DNA of 64,000 bases from Flagellimonas aquimarina (GTDB lineage Bacteria > Bacteroidota > Bacteroidia > Flavobacteriales > Flavobacteriaceae), in contig NZ_QGEG01000002.1 in NCBI RefSeq assembly GCF_003149745.1, positions 124,001-188,000 of the forward strand, written 5' to 3'. This document shows positions 34,048-42,758 of the stretch, in pieces (the stretch's first letter is position 1; every line of letters begins with the position of its first letter). The translations under genes were made by a program, and so were the position numbers. The notes under the pieces are model-generated. The model ran no database searches. It was not told where the DNA came from and was given only the letters and a program-made list of their open reading frames with translations.

Positions 34048-34102
34048 TGAACGACTTATCATTCAAAATGATTTTTTATTAAATTTGTTTTTTGTAAATT
34101 TG
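34048..34102 (+). promoter_or_regulatory. hipBA promoter and operator region
   Basis: TGAACGA-CTTA-TCATTCA at 34048-34065 repeats the dyad at 34007-34024 with one mismatched pair. A further half-site, TGAATGA, begins at 34142 inside the hipB start. Two exact TAnnTTTG elements follow (TAAATTTG at 34080-34087 and 34095-34102). This layout fits autorepression by HipB binding several dyads across its own promoter. Confidence 0.55.
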
Positions 34103-34140
34103 TATGATATTTCATGCGATAAGTGATAAAAATAAATATA

Positions 34141-34488
34141 ATGAATGATAAATTGTACAATAATTGGCACTCAATGAGTGATAAATCCTTGATGGAAACC
34201 ATAGGTTTTTTTGTGAGGCACCATCGACTAAAAAAGAACCTATCCCAAGGCACAGTGGCTAACGAGGCCAATATCAGCAGGTCCACCCTTAGTTTACTGG
34301 AGCGAGGGGAAACGGTAACCGTTGCCACCTTGATACAGGTGTTGCGCATGTTGGACCTGTTATTTGTCATGGATGCATTCCAGGTTCAAAAACAAGTGAG
34401 TCCCATTGCCTTGGCAAAGCAAAGAAAAGAAGAAAGGGAAAGGGCGCGTGGTAACAAAAAAGACGGAACGGAAAAAAGTGAATGGTAA
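34141..34488 (+). CDS. hipB: HipB-like antitoxin, XRE-family DNA-binding protein
   Basis: 115 residues from ATG 34141; a GTG at 34123 in the same frame is less likely. The HTH_3 domain (about 20-70) has RLKKNLSQGTVANEANISRSTLSLLERGE, a full XRE helix-turn-helix. The C-terminal tail is basic and disordered-looking (KQRKEERERARGNKKD). HipB proteins bind and neutralise HipA and repress their own operon. The repeated TGAATGA/TCATTCA dyads upstream fit that. The stop lies within the start of hipA. Confidence 0.87.
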   Translation: MNDKLYNNWHSMSDKSLMETIGFFVRHHRLKKNLSQGTVANEANISRSTLSLLERGETVTVATLIQVLRMLDLLFVMDAFQVQKQVSPIALAKQRKEERERARGNKKDGTEKSEW

Positions 34489-35801
34489 TGGACAGTGTTG
34501 CATTTATTAAGATATGGGGTAAGCTAGTTGGTGCCGTTGCTTGGGATCCAGATCAACACCTAGGTGTTTTTGAATATGATAAAAAGTTTGTCAACGAAGG
34601 CTGGGAGCTCTCTCCGCTCAAAATGCCCCTGAACAGTGGGCAGACCATTTTTACCTTTCCTGAGCTGAGACCCGAAAGAAACAGTGAATACGATACGTTT
34701 AAGGGATTGCCTGGGCTATTGGCGGATGTGTTGCCGGATAAATACGGAAACCAACTGATCAATGTCTGGCTGGCCCAACAGGGACGTCCGGAAAATAGTA
34801 TGAATCCCGTAGAGCAATTGAGTTTCATAGGCGTCAGGGGAATGGGGGCACTGGAGTTTGAGCCGGAAAAACCAAAAAGAAGACGGAATACATTTAAGGT
34901 AGAAGTAGATAGTCTTGTGGATATTGCAAGACAAATGCTAAAACAAAGGGAAGACTTCACGGTTAACGTAAAAAGTGAGCAGGAAGACGCAATACGTCAA
35001 ATGATCACGATAGGGACATCAGCAGGGGGGGCACGGCCAAAAGCTGTGATTGCACTCAATAGAAAAACAGGTGAGGTCAGGTCCGGACAGTCCAATGTGC
35101 CCAAAGGATTTGAGCATTGGCTCATTAAACTTGATGGTGTAAGTGATGTGCAACTTGGGGATACGCAAGGATATGGACGTGTGGAAATGGCCTATTACCT
35201 AATGGCCAAGGATTGTGGTGTTGACATGATGCCCTGTGAGCTATTGGAGGAAAATGGACGGGCTCACTTTATGACGAAAAGATTTGATAGGGAAGAGGGA
35301 AACATAAAACACCACATACAAACCTTCTGCGGTCTCAAACATTTCGATTATAACGAAGTCACCAGCTTTAGTTATGAGCAGTTGTTTCAGACCATGCGAG
35401 AACTTAAGTTGAGTTACCCGGAGGCAGAAGAGATGTTTCGGAGAATGGTATTTAATGTGCTGAGTAGAAATTGTGACGACCATACGAAAAATTTTTCATT
35501 CCGGCTAAAGCATGACGGAAAATGGGAATTGGCACCGGCCTATGATTTATGTCATGCCTATAGGCCTGATAGTGTGTGGGTAAGCCAACATGCATTGAGC
35601 ATCAATGGCAAGCGCAACAACATTTCATTGGCAGATTTTCTCAATATGGCAAAATCCATGAATATTAAGAATGCACGGGAAATCATTGGTCATGTCAATG
35701 AAGTGGTCTCCCAATGGTCTAAATACGCTGATATGGTAGCTGTGGACCAAAAGAAAAAAAATGCAATCCGGGAAACATTAATCCAGATGGATATAAAATA
35801 G
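34482..35801 (+). CDS. hipA: HipA-family serine/threonine kinase toxin
   Basis: 439 residues from ATG 34482; an ATG at 34488 (TAATG overlap) is an equal alternative. The N-terminal HipA_N/couple-hipA domain (about 5-110) is followed by the kinase core. GTSAGGARPKAVIAL is the nucleotide loop, then NCDDHTKNFSF is the catalytic-loop segment (Asp and Asn conserved) and LAPAYDL the metal-binding segment. HipA kinases phosphorylate aminoacyl-tRNA synthetases or other translation factors to halt growth. All visible active-site residues are intact, so the toxin is probably active. By eye this pair is less AT-rich than its neighbours, which suggests transfer. Confidence 0.88.
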   Translation: MVMDSVAFIKIWGKLVGAVAWDPDQHLGVFEYDKKFVNEGWELSPLKMPLNSGQTIFTFPELRPERNSEYDTFKGLPGLLADVLPDKYGNQLINVWLAQQGRPENSMNPVEQLSFIGVRGMGALEFEPEKPKRRRNTFKVEVDSLVDIARQMLKQREDFTVNVKSEQEDAIRQMITIGTSAGGARPKAVIALNRKTGEVRSGQSNVPKGFEHWLIKLDGVSDVQLGDTQGYGRVEMAYYLMAKDCGVDMMPCELLEENGRAHFMTKRFDREEGNIKHHIQTFCGLKHFDYNEVTSFSYEQLFQTMRELKLSYPEAEEMFRRMVFNVLSRNCDDHTKNFSFRLKHDGKWELAPAYDLCHAYRPDSVWVSQHALSINGKRNNISLADFLNMAKSMNIKNAREIIGHVNEVVSQWSKYADMVAVDQKKKNAIRETLIQMDIK

Positions 35802-36119
35802 ACGTATAAAGACCAGAATCTAACTCCAAGATTTTAGATGTAATAGGCTTTCCAATACCTCCTATTATTAATACTCACCGTATAACCCCCTTTTTTAATA
35901 AGATTTGATATCAATTATTGCCATTTGTTGGGTCGAAAAAGAGAAAATGCTCTGAATGTAAAAAACAAAAGACTTTTAATTTCTTTTCCTTGGATTTGAT
36001 ATTGTTTGAAGAGCTGATAGTTTACAGTTTGAAGCGAGTTTTTACGAGTAAAAAATGCAAAGCAAGAGGGTGGCATGCTAAAAACGATGCTCTGATGCAG
36101 CATCGCAATAAAACAAACA
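35802..36119. other. Non-coding gap between hipA and ssrA terminator
   Basis: No supportable gene. Two hairpins are visible: TAATAGG/CCTATTA at 35841-35867, without a clear T tract, and CGATGCT/AGCATCG at 36085-36105. A reading frame from 35918 to 36208 runs into the tmRNA gene on the opposite strand and is not counted as coding. Confidence 0.5.
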
Positions 36120-36139
36120 AAGCCCCCAGAAGGAGGCTT
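36120..36139 (-). terminator. ssrA terminator
   Basis: On the minus strand, the stem AAGCCTCC and GGGGGCTT (8 bp, one G-U) has a TTCT loop, followed by the T-rich TGTTTGTTTTATTG. It starts a few bases past the tmRNA 3' end. Confidence 0.7.
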
Positions 36140-36145
36140 AAAAAG

Positions 36146-36542
36146 TGGAGCCGGAGGGAGTCGAACCCTCGTCCAAACAAGCAAAGTCAATGCTTTCTAC
36201 ATGCTTAGTCCTTGTTCAATTTTCGATGCACGACCGACCAAAGACCGCCTATCGTACACTTAGCTTCTTAAGGTTTTAGTGACATTGCCAAAGCGAACAA
36301 CACCCTTATGTTGACTTTTATGGTGCTCCAAAACGAATCGCCGTCAACAAGGGCTATCCAGGAACATCTCGCTTCCCTACCTAGTAGGGACGAGGCTAAA
36401 TCCTACTATAATTCGGATTAAGCGGCAAGAGCGTAATTATTATCGCCAATTAAAAGTGTGGAAAATGAGATTAACGAGCTGTATCCCAGCGCTCGACATG
36501 CTTACATTGCCATTGGTCTCGCTGTCAAAACCGGTCGGCCCC
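36146..36542 (-). ncRNA. ssrA: tmRNA (ssrA)
   Basis: The 5' end is GGGGCCGACCGG at 36542 reading left; the 3' acceptor strand CGGCTCC plus discriminator A ends at 36146. The pair GGGGCCG/CGGCTCC closes a 7-bp acceptor stem with one G-U. A tRNA-like T-arm (GGGTTCGACTCCC region) precedes the 3' end. CCA is not encoded. The tag reading frame is at 36447-36418 and encodes GDNNYALAA followed by TAA, with Gly as the resume residue. tmRNA rescues stalled ribosomes with SmpB. Its 3' end faces HipBA and the accessory region, the usual integration side for islands. Confidence 0.95.
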
Positions 36543-36727
36543 ATAATTCAAAGAACAAATATGGCGTTTCCCTTTCTCTAAAAGGGTCGGGCTATCGGCT
36601 GTACAATGTACTTGCCTCTATCCCTAACGCGGGCGGCAAAGTTAACTTTTATCTATCAAAGGAGAAAAAAGTTTGTACCACCTCTTCAATACCCTTATTT
36701 TAGGTCAATAATTATACCAGATCATTT

Positions 36728-37933
36728 ATGAAGTTCGGAATTATAAGAGAACGAAAAAACCCTCCAGATCGCAGGGTGGTGCTGTCCCCGATCGAGTGTC
36801 AAAATGTCCTTTCCACCTTTCCAGAAGCGCAATTAACTGTAGAATCTTCCCCTATTAGGGTGTTTAAGGACAATGAATATCAAGAAAAAGGCATTCCAAT
36901 ATCCCGCAATATGGAAAATTGCGATGTTTTACTTGGTGTAAAAGAAGTCCCAATAGAAGCTTTAATTCCGAGCAAAAAGTATTTTTTCTTCTCACATACC
37001 ATCAAAAAACAACCTTATAACCGTCCCCTACTTAAAGCCATTTTAGAAAAAAATATAGAACTCTACGATCATGAGGTAATTACCAATAGCAATGGGCAAC
37101 GTCTAGTGGCATTTGGCCGTTATGCGGGCATAGTGGGCGCTTATAATGGCATTCGGGCCTATGGTCTAAAGTTTGACATTTTTAATCTTCCAAAAGCGGA
37201 AACTTTAAAGGACCAGCAGGCTTTGATCTCTGAGCTTCAAAAAATAAAACTGCCAAACATAAAGATTATGCTTACAGGCAGGGGTAGAGTGGGCAACGGA
37301 TCTAGAGAAATGTTGGATGCCATGGGTCTAAAAAAAGTAAACGTGGCCGAATACCTTAAAGATACTTTCAATGAACCTGTATATTGCCAAATAGATGCTT
37401 CGGAGTATAACAAGCGCAAGGACGGTGTGCGTGGCAACAAAGCAGACTTTTTTAAGAACCCCTATGAGTACAGGTCCAATTTTTTTCGTTTTGCAGAAGT
37501 AACGGATTTCTACATAGCAGGCCATTTTTATGGTGACGGGGCTCCATATTTGTACACGCGTGAAGATGCAAAGCACCCCAATTTTAAAATAAAGGTAGTA
37601 GCAGATGTTAGCTGTGATATTGACGGTCCCGTTGCCTCAACAATAAAACCGTCTACCATTGCTGAGCCCATTTATGGCTATGATCCACAAACAGAAAAGG
37701 AAACAGACTTTAAAAGACCAGAAGCTATTGCCGTAATGGCCGTGGACAACCTTCCCTGTGAATTGCCCAGAGATGCCAGTAATGGTTTTGGAGAAGCATT
37801 TTCAAAACATGTGATACCGGCTTTCTTTAATAACGATGAAAATGGAATTCTAGAAAGAGCGAGAATGACGCAGAATGGAAGCCTTACCAAACGGTACGCT
37901 TACCTTCAAGATTACGTGGATGGTCTGGAATAA
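36728..37933 (+). CDS. NAD(P)-dependent dehydrogenase of the alanine/saccharopine dehydrogenase family
   Basis: 401 residues. The N-terminal domain (1-140) follows the AlaDh/PNT N-terminal pattern: MKFGIIRERKNPPDRRVVLSP, GVKEVP, FSHTIKKQ. The nucleotide-binding domain has LTGRGRVGNGSREML near residue 180 (GxGxxG-type loop). VVADVSCDIDGPVAST follows near residue 300. Lysine-forming saccharopine dehydrogenase homologues share this layout; the substrate is not certain. Cytoplasmic, no signal peptide. It is followed three bases later by a gene of unknown function in the same frame. Confidence 0.85.
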   Translation: MKFGIIRERKNPPDRRVVLSPIECQNVLSTFPEAQLTVESSPIRVFKDNEYQEKGIPISRNMENCDVLLGVKEVPIEALIPSKKYFFFSHTIKKQPYNRPLLKAILEKNIELYDHEVITNSNGQRLVAFGRYAGIVGAYNGIRAYGLKFDIFNLPKAETLKDQQALISELQKIKLPNIKIMLTGRGRVGNGSREMLDAMGLKKVNVAEYLKDTFNEPVYCQIDASEYNKRKDGVRGNKADFFKNPYEYRSNFFRFAEVTDFYIAGHFYGDGAPYLYTREDAKHPNFKIKVVADVSCDIDGPVASTIKPSTIAEPIYGYDPQTEKETDFKRPEAIAVMAVDNLPCELPRDASNGFGEAFSKHVIPAFFNNDENGILERARMTQNGSLTKRYAYLQDYVDGLE

Positions 37934-37936
37934 AAT

Positions 37937-38293
37937 GTGGTTAGTCGAACAGCAAAAGAACACTGTTCATTAAAAGACATTTTTTGTTATCTTGAGCTTT
38001 CCTTTTATAACCAAACTGTGAAATTCAACTGGGTAATTTCTGGAGATACCAATCCAACCATTAAAAAGGTCTGTATAGATTTAGAATATCGATTACGACC
38101 TAGAATAACCAAATTTCTATTATCCCACATGGATAATGAGTGCCATGGAGATTTTTCTTCTTTCCATTTTGATGTGGATATAAAAAACCAATGGGTTTGG
38201 ATATCAGAAAAAACGCCACAGGACTTCATAGAAAAGATAAAAACGGACTTTGATGATGAAATCAACGGTTCTGCGCTTTTCTCCTTGGTTTAG
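37937..38293 (+). CDS. Conserved-looking protein of unknown function
   Basis: 118 residues from GTG 37937; no ATG lies nearby in frame, so the start is uncertain. No signal peptide. It has mixed alpha/beta character with FNWVISGDTNP, FHFDVDIKNQWVWIS and a terminal KIKTDFDDEI helix. It starts three bases after the dehydrogenase stop in the same frame, so it is probably cotranscribed with it. Its stop overlaps the stop of the convergent PHP gene by four bases. Confidence 0.58.
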   Translation: MVSRTAKEHCSLKDIFCYLELSFYNQTVKFNWVISGDTNPTIKKVCIDLEYRLRPRITKFLLSHMDNECHGDFSSFHFDVDIKNQWVWISEKTPQDFIEKIKTDFDDEINGSALFSLV

Positions 38294-39408
38294 TTATTAC
38301 CAACGTCAATCTGCCATTTTACTACGGGATGTTTTTTAGGAGCAACATAAGCTCCCAAAGCTTTCATTTTTAGTTCAATGGAACTCAATCTTTTCAGAGT
38401 TTTTATTTGTATGGTTTTTGTTCCTTTCGCAGGAACCGTAAAAACGGGAGAACTTGAATAGAATGTATGTTCCATTTGGTTTTCAAACAAGAGGTCACTG
38501 CTCGAAACGTTTTTCATGGTAACCTTCAAAATAGAGGTTTTATTGATATACTCAACATCCTCTAGAACAATGGATGCTTTTAATAATGGAATTAAGTTCT
38601 CTTCCTTTCCAACCAATAGCGAATTAAAGACAGCAACCGTTCTACCTGCAAAAAGAGCTTCTTTTAAGGCAGTTTCTGACCTTTCTTTGGCAAAAACCAG
38701 CGTAATTGGCCTATTGTGCCCTTTTTCAATATAGTCCCAATCAATTAGATCATGCACGTCACTCGTTCCCATAATCGTTAAATTGTTTTCTAGGGCTAGA
38801 GCTAAAGATTCTTCGGCGTAGTCGGTTGTATTGATCACTTCAATACCATGTAACTCCCCATTTTTGATTCGATTTTTTTGAAAATCACTCAAATTGGGAT
38901 TTCCATCGGGATTTTGGGGATACCAGGCCGGATGATTCCAAAACACAAAAGCACCTTGTTTTTTTGCTGTGGCAAAAGCGTCTTCAGCGTCTTCTTGCAG
39001 CAGCTTATTGGCATCAGAAATAAAGATGGCATTGCTATGTCCTACTGGTGCATTTCTTGTAATTTCAGAACCATGCACAATTAATAGATCATGATTCTTG
39101 GCCTCTTGCAGCGCCAATTCAAAGGAACGATTTCTATCAGGATGTGGAATGTCCTCGGAATGGGGTTGGTACTCTATATGTTCGGTCAATGAGATTACGT
39201 CCAAGTTGTCCCGTAAGGCTTCCATCACACGAATGGTAGGCCAAACGTTTCCATCAGAAAATACAGTATGTTGGTGCAAATCTGTTTTCAAAGTTTTGTA
39301 ACCGGGAACATTTGGGTACACAATAGCGCCCAAACTTTTGTGCGAATGTTCTTGGGCATTTAGCACAAAGGAAAAAAGAAGAACAACTAAAAGTGGTTGG
39401 AGTTTCAT
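38290..39408 (-). CDS. Secreted PHP-domain phosphoesterase
   Basis: 372 residues with a signal peptide ending at VLNAQ. The PHP metal site motifs are present: DLHQHTVFSDG (near residue 43), LTEHIEYQP, HGSEI, FWNHPAW and GTSDVHD, together giving the histidines and acids of a trinuclear site. The last 100 residues form a beta domain. Annotated relatives in Bacteroidota are often called Sb-PDE-type phosphodiesterases and act outside the cytoplasm on phosphate esters; the substrate here is unknown. Confidence 0.85.
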   Translation of the reverse strand: MKLQPLLVVLLFSFVLNAQEHSHKSLGAIVYPNVPGYKTLKTDLHQHTVFSDGNVWPTIRVMEALRDNLDVISLTEHIEYQPHSEDIPHPDRNRSFELALQEAKNHDLLIVHGSEITRNAPVGHSNAIFISDANKLLQEDAEDAFATAKKQGAFVFWNHPAWYPQNPDGNPNLSDFQKNRIKNGELHGIEVINTTDYAEESLALALENNLTIMGTSDVHDLIDWDYIEKGHNRPITLVFAKERSETALKEALFAGRTVAVFNSLLVGKEENLIPLLKASIVLEDVEYINKTSILKVTMKNVSSSDLLFENQMEHTFYSSSPVFTVPAKGTKTIQIKTLKRLSSIELKMKALGAYVAPKKHPVVKWQIDVGNN

Positions 39409-39517
39409 AAGTGTGGTTTTCTCAAAGTTATAAAAACTAGCATTTAGCTAAGGAGGCGTAAAGATTTTTTCTTGGTTAAGAAATGATTAATCAATAGGTA
39501 TTGTCGATTTTTGAAGT

Positions 39518-39883
39518 ATGAATCCGGCAGAAGACTATATTTTAAATCAAGAAGAACCCTTTAAAAGTATTTTACTACAGTTGCAAGTACTGATTGAAAC
39601 TACTTTTCCAGAGTTGGAATTAAAATTCAAATATAGAATTCCATTTTATTATTTGGAGGGCAAGCCTTTTTGCTATTTGAACGTATCTTCCAAAAAGAGG
39701 TACGTAGATGTGGGTTTCTGGAGTGCGACCCATCTGACCAAGCATCTAAATAAAATGACCACGGATGGAAGAAAAGTAATGAAATCCTTACGCTACACTA
39801 CTTTGGAAGAAATAGATGGCCAAATTTTGGTTGAGGTCCTGCAAGATGCCCTTAGCGTAAACCACAAAGGGTTTTGGAAATAG
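39518..39883 (+). CDS. DUF1801 family protein
   Basis: 121 residues, cytoplasmic. It matches the DUF1801 (YdhG-like) family: AEDYILNQEEPFKSIL, then KFKYRIPFYYLEGKPFCYLN, then VDVGFW and KSLRYTTLEEI. The family has no defined biochemical role. It stands alone on the plus strand between two minus-strand genes. Confidence 0.75.
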   Translation: MNPAEDYILNQEEPFKSILLQLQVLIETTFPELELKFKYRIPFYYLEGKPFCYLNVSSKKRYVDVGFWSATHLTKHLNKMTTDGRKVMKSLRYTTLEEIDGQILVEVLQDALSVNHKGFWK

Positions 39884-39886
39884 CAT

Positions 39887-41854
39887 CTATATTTTTTCCA
39901 ATACAATCAGTGAATTTTTTTGGACATTTACGGCGTTTTTGAAGATTTCTTGAAGAGGACTGTAGTAATCTGGAGGGTAATGAGACTTCTTAATGGAAAA
40001 ATCAAAAAGTATTGTAATTAAGCCATGCTTTTCTTCATACAACAATCTTAAATGACCTGAATCATCGCCCAGAACAATATTGCTGTTTTGTGGTAAATTC
40101 TTTAGACTGTATCCTTCGGGGACTTTAATGTGCATCTGATACTTAAAGTTCCTGTTATATCCAAAATCTATTGGATAGTTGTGTTTCTCAAGGATAAAGG
40201 GATTCTTTGTAAAGAATTTAATGAAAAAGGGGTTTAGATATAGTTTGTCCTCAACTTTTTCAATTTGCCATTTGAACTTATACCGTTCTGAAACCGTTTT
40301 CTCATCTGAGATTTTTTCCTGTAACTGATAATCCGAAATGGTTACCTCGTTTGCAAAGGAATCTTCAATTCCTAAAAGATATTCCTCGTTGGAGAATGCC
40401 TCAAGGTCTTTTCTTTTTTTGACTGCGTAATACCCTGTTTGAATAGTATTAAAACTTCCTTCAATTATTTGGTTTTCCAAGTCCAAAGAAACCATGCCCC
40501 TAACTAGGCTTCTATTTTTCTCTTCCGGTTGAATATCGTGCCAATAGCTTCCGTTTTTAAAATCCATTACCCTGCCATAAAGGTTTAGGCATCTATAAGG
40601 GAGCATTCCAAAAGGGATTTCCTTATCAGTGGCATCCAAAAGATAGCTTACCCCATTAATCTCTGTTTTTGCCACTAGATAATTAAAATCCGACATTACG
40701 GGGTGTGTTTTTTTTGGCACCCCCTTTTCTCTAGTTGACATGAGCATTATTTCTGCTTTAATATTAGAAGCATTAAGCAAGTTAATTAGGGACAAATTAA
40801 TTTCTCCCACACTCCCCGTTCTTTTCTCAAAAGCATCTTTTACTCTGCTATTTTGATGAATGCTGTATTTTTTATTCCAAGTGAAATAGCTTTTTGTAAA
40901 CTCATATATTTTTTTTGCTCTTTTAAGGTCATCAGGTTCATTAAAAAGTTCGAGCGGCACATTTTTTTCGAAATAAGAATTTTTTGAAAGCTGTCTTCCA
41001 ATATTTTTATCAGCTCTAAACTCTTTATCCACATCTTTCCAAGTTTTGGTATACTTTTCCCGAACTCCATCGAATCCTTTAAACTCAGATAGCTCAAACT
41101 CAATTTTTGAAATGTAATTTGAAGGAGCCAACATATAATTTTCCGCTTCCTTAAAAGCCGGGATATTTTTCATTCCATATTTGACCACCTCACAATCACC
41201 AGTTTTAGCATAACCCTCTATGTGAAAACAATTTTTTTTAAGAATGGATTCGTTAATATCCAGTTTTAAGGAACCAATGAGGGTTCTATTGTAAACATAA
41301 TTTCCTGGTATCTCAGCGGTGAATTCACTACTTATTTTTGGAATATCACTTTGGAATACCCATCCTGTTAAATTGAACATGTAAGGTGTGATCAATTTGT
41401 ATTCATACTCCAGAATACTGCCTTCCTGTACATTTGGAAAAGTGAATTTTTTTTCTGACCGATTTTCACTTATATCAGAGGTATAAATCTTATTTTCCAA
41501 AACATGACTTTTTGAATCTCCGTTATGGGTTATGGCATTAATCTTTTCAACTATTTCGGTTAGTCTATCTTTATGATAGTATGGAATGGAAATATTGGCT
41601 TCATCAAAACCTTCCTTTTTTAAAATTTTTATCTTGACATGGTATTCTTTGATCAGCCTTATTTTTCTACCTAATACTTCAAAATGAGCTTTACCTTTTT
41701 CAAAAAGTACGATTGCATTTGCAGTTGAATCCTTCTCGTACGTTTCAAAATTTTTCTCAAAAGAAGTAAGGCTTCCAAATTCATCATCTTTTTGACCATT
41801 TACCACTAAAAAACAACAATAAAATAGTAGTTGAACAATTTTCTTAAAATCCAT
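39887..41854 (-). CDS. Secreted DUF3857 / transglutaminase-like protein
   Basis: 655 residues with a signal peptide ending near LVVNGQ. Residues about 50-240 match DUF3857 (KIRLIKEYHVKIKIL, FPNVQEGSILEYEY). Residues about 300-380 look like a transglutaminase core, but the usual catalytic cysteine appears replaced around RTGSVGEINLSLINLL, where serine is seen. His and Asp-like positions follow (HPVMSDFNYLVA, YLLDATD). The C-terminal part matches DUF3858. It is likely a periplasmic non-catalytic or altered member. Confidence 0.85.
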   Translation of the reverse strand: MDFKKIVQLLFYCCFLVVNGQKDDEFGSLTSFEKNFETYEKDSTANAIVLFEKGKAHFEVLGRKIRLIKEYHVKIKILKKEGFDEANISIPYYHKDRLTEIVEKINAITHNGDSKSHVLENKIYTSDISENRSEKKFTFPNVQEGSILEYEYKLITPYMFNLTGWVFQSDIPKISSEFTAEIPGNYVYNRTLIGSLKLDINESILKKNCFHIEGYAKTGDCEVVKYGMKNIPAFKEAENYMLAPSNYISKIEFELSEFKGFDGVREKYTKTWKDVDKEFRADKNIGRQLSKNSYFEKNVPLELFNEPDDLKRAKKIYEFTKSYFTWNKKYSIHQNSRVKDAFEKRTGSVGEINLSLINLLNASNIKAEIMLMSTREKGVPKKTHPVMSDFNYLVAKTEINGVSYLLDATDKEIPFGMLPYRCLNLYGRVMDFKNGSYWHDIQPEEKNRSLVRGMVSLDLENQIIEGSFNTIQTGYYAVKKRKDLEAFSNEEYLLGIEDSFANEVTISDYQLQEKISDEKTVSERYKFKWQIEKVEDKLYLNPFFIKFFTKNPFILEKHNYPIDFGYNRNFKYQMHIKVPEGYSLKNLPQNSNIVLGDDSGHLRLLYEEKHGLITILFDFSIKKSHYPPDYYSPLQEIFKNAVNVQKNSLIVLEKI

Positions 41855-41870
41855 TCAAATGAGAAGTTGG

Positions 41871-42689
41871 TTAGAGGCTATTAATGGTTTTCCTGATGGC
41901 GACCAAATCGGTCAATAGTTTTTCAAGTAAGCTTAGGTCCAGCATGTTTGCCCCATCGCTCTTGGCATTGGCTGGGTCAAAATGAGTTTCCATGAAAAGT
42001 CCGTCAACTCCTGCCGCAATTCCAGCACGAGCCATTGTTCCAATAAGTGCGGGTCTACCTCCTGTAACGCCAGAAGATTGATTTGGTTGTTGTAAAGAAT
42101 GCGTTACATCTAGTACAACGGGCGCATACTGTTTCATGGTTGGGATGCCTCTAAAATCCACGATCATATCTTGGTAACCGAACATGGTGCCTCGGTCGGT
42201 TATGATCGCTTGTTCATTGCCTGTCTCCGTTACTTTGGTAACAGCATGCTTCATGCTTTCGGGAGACATAAATTGCCCTTTTTTTAGGTTAACTGTTTTA
42301 CCAGTTTTTGCAGCGGCTACGACCAAATCTGTTTGTCTAACCAAAAAAGCAGGAATTTGAAGGATATCCACATATTCCGCTGCCATAGCTGCATCTTGTT
42401 CTGTATGTATGTCCGTAACCGTAGGAACATTAAAGGTTTCTGATACTTTTCTAAGTATTTTCAAAGCTTTTTCATCACCAATACCGGTAAAAGAGTCTAT
42501 TCTGCTCCTGTTGGCTTTTTTAAAACTTCCTTTAAAAACATATGGAATTTTGAGCTTGTCAGCAATCTCAACAACACGTTCCCCTATATGGAGTGCCATA
42601 TCCTCGCCTTCTATAGCACAAGGGCCCGCAAGCAAGAAAAAATTACCACTGTTTGTATGTTTTAACTGGGGGATTACGTCTAATTGCAT
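41871..42689 (-). CDS. kdsA: 3-deoxy-8-phosphooctulonate synthase (KDO-8-phosphate synthase)
   Basis: 272 residues from ATG 42689, the family's usual length. It condenses phosphoenolpyruvate with arabinose 5-phosphate in the lipopolysaccharide KDO pathway. Motifs: LLAGPCAIEG, YVFKGSFKKANRSR, DIHTEQDA, IPAFLVRQTDL, KKGQFMSPE, and GVDGLFMETHFDP near the C-terminus. A longer frame extends to 43013 but overlaps the divergent gene at 42759 and shows no homology, so it was discarded. Confidence 0.95.
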   Translation of the reverse strand: MQLDVIPQLKHTNSGNFFLLAGPCAIEGEDMALHIGERVVEIADKLKIPYVFKGSFKKANRSRIDSFTGIGDEKALKILRKVSETFNVPTVTDIHTEQDAAMAAEYVDILQIPAFLVRQTDLVVAAAKTGKTVNLKKGQFMSPESMKHAVTKVTETGNEQAIITDRGTMFGYQDMIVDFRGIPTMKQYAPVVLDVTHSLQQPNQSSGVTGGRPALIGTMARAGIAAGVDGLFMETHFDPANAKSDGANMLDLSLLEKLLTDLVAIRKTINSL

Positions 42690-42758
42690 CAATACATGTT
42701 TTGGCAAAAATACTATTTTGAAAAAGTATATGTTATAATAGTACCAAATTAACCTACA

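Noticed and set aside
35918-36208. 96-residue plus-strand ORF overlapping ssrA
   Set aside because: It runs antisense into the tmRNA 3' end and terminator and shows no protein-like features.
36458-36703. 81-residue plus-strand ORF overlapping the ssrA 5' half
   Set aside because: It lies antisense within the tmRNA gene; the tmRNA is well supported by both ends and the tag.
37931-37940. Stop-codon readthrough joining the dehydrogenase and the 37937 gene
   Set aside because: The dehydrogenase is full length and the two frames match only by chance; a separate gene is simpler.
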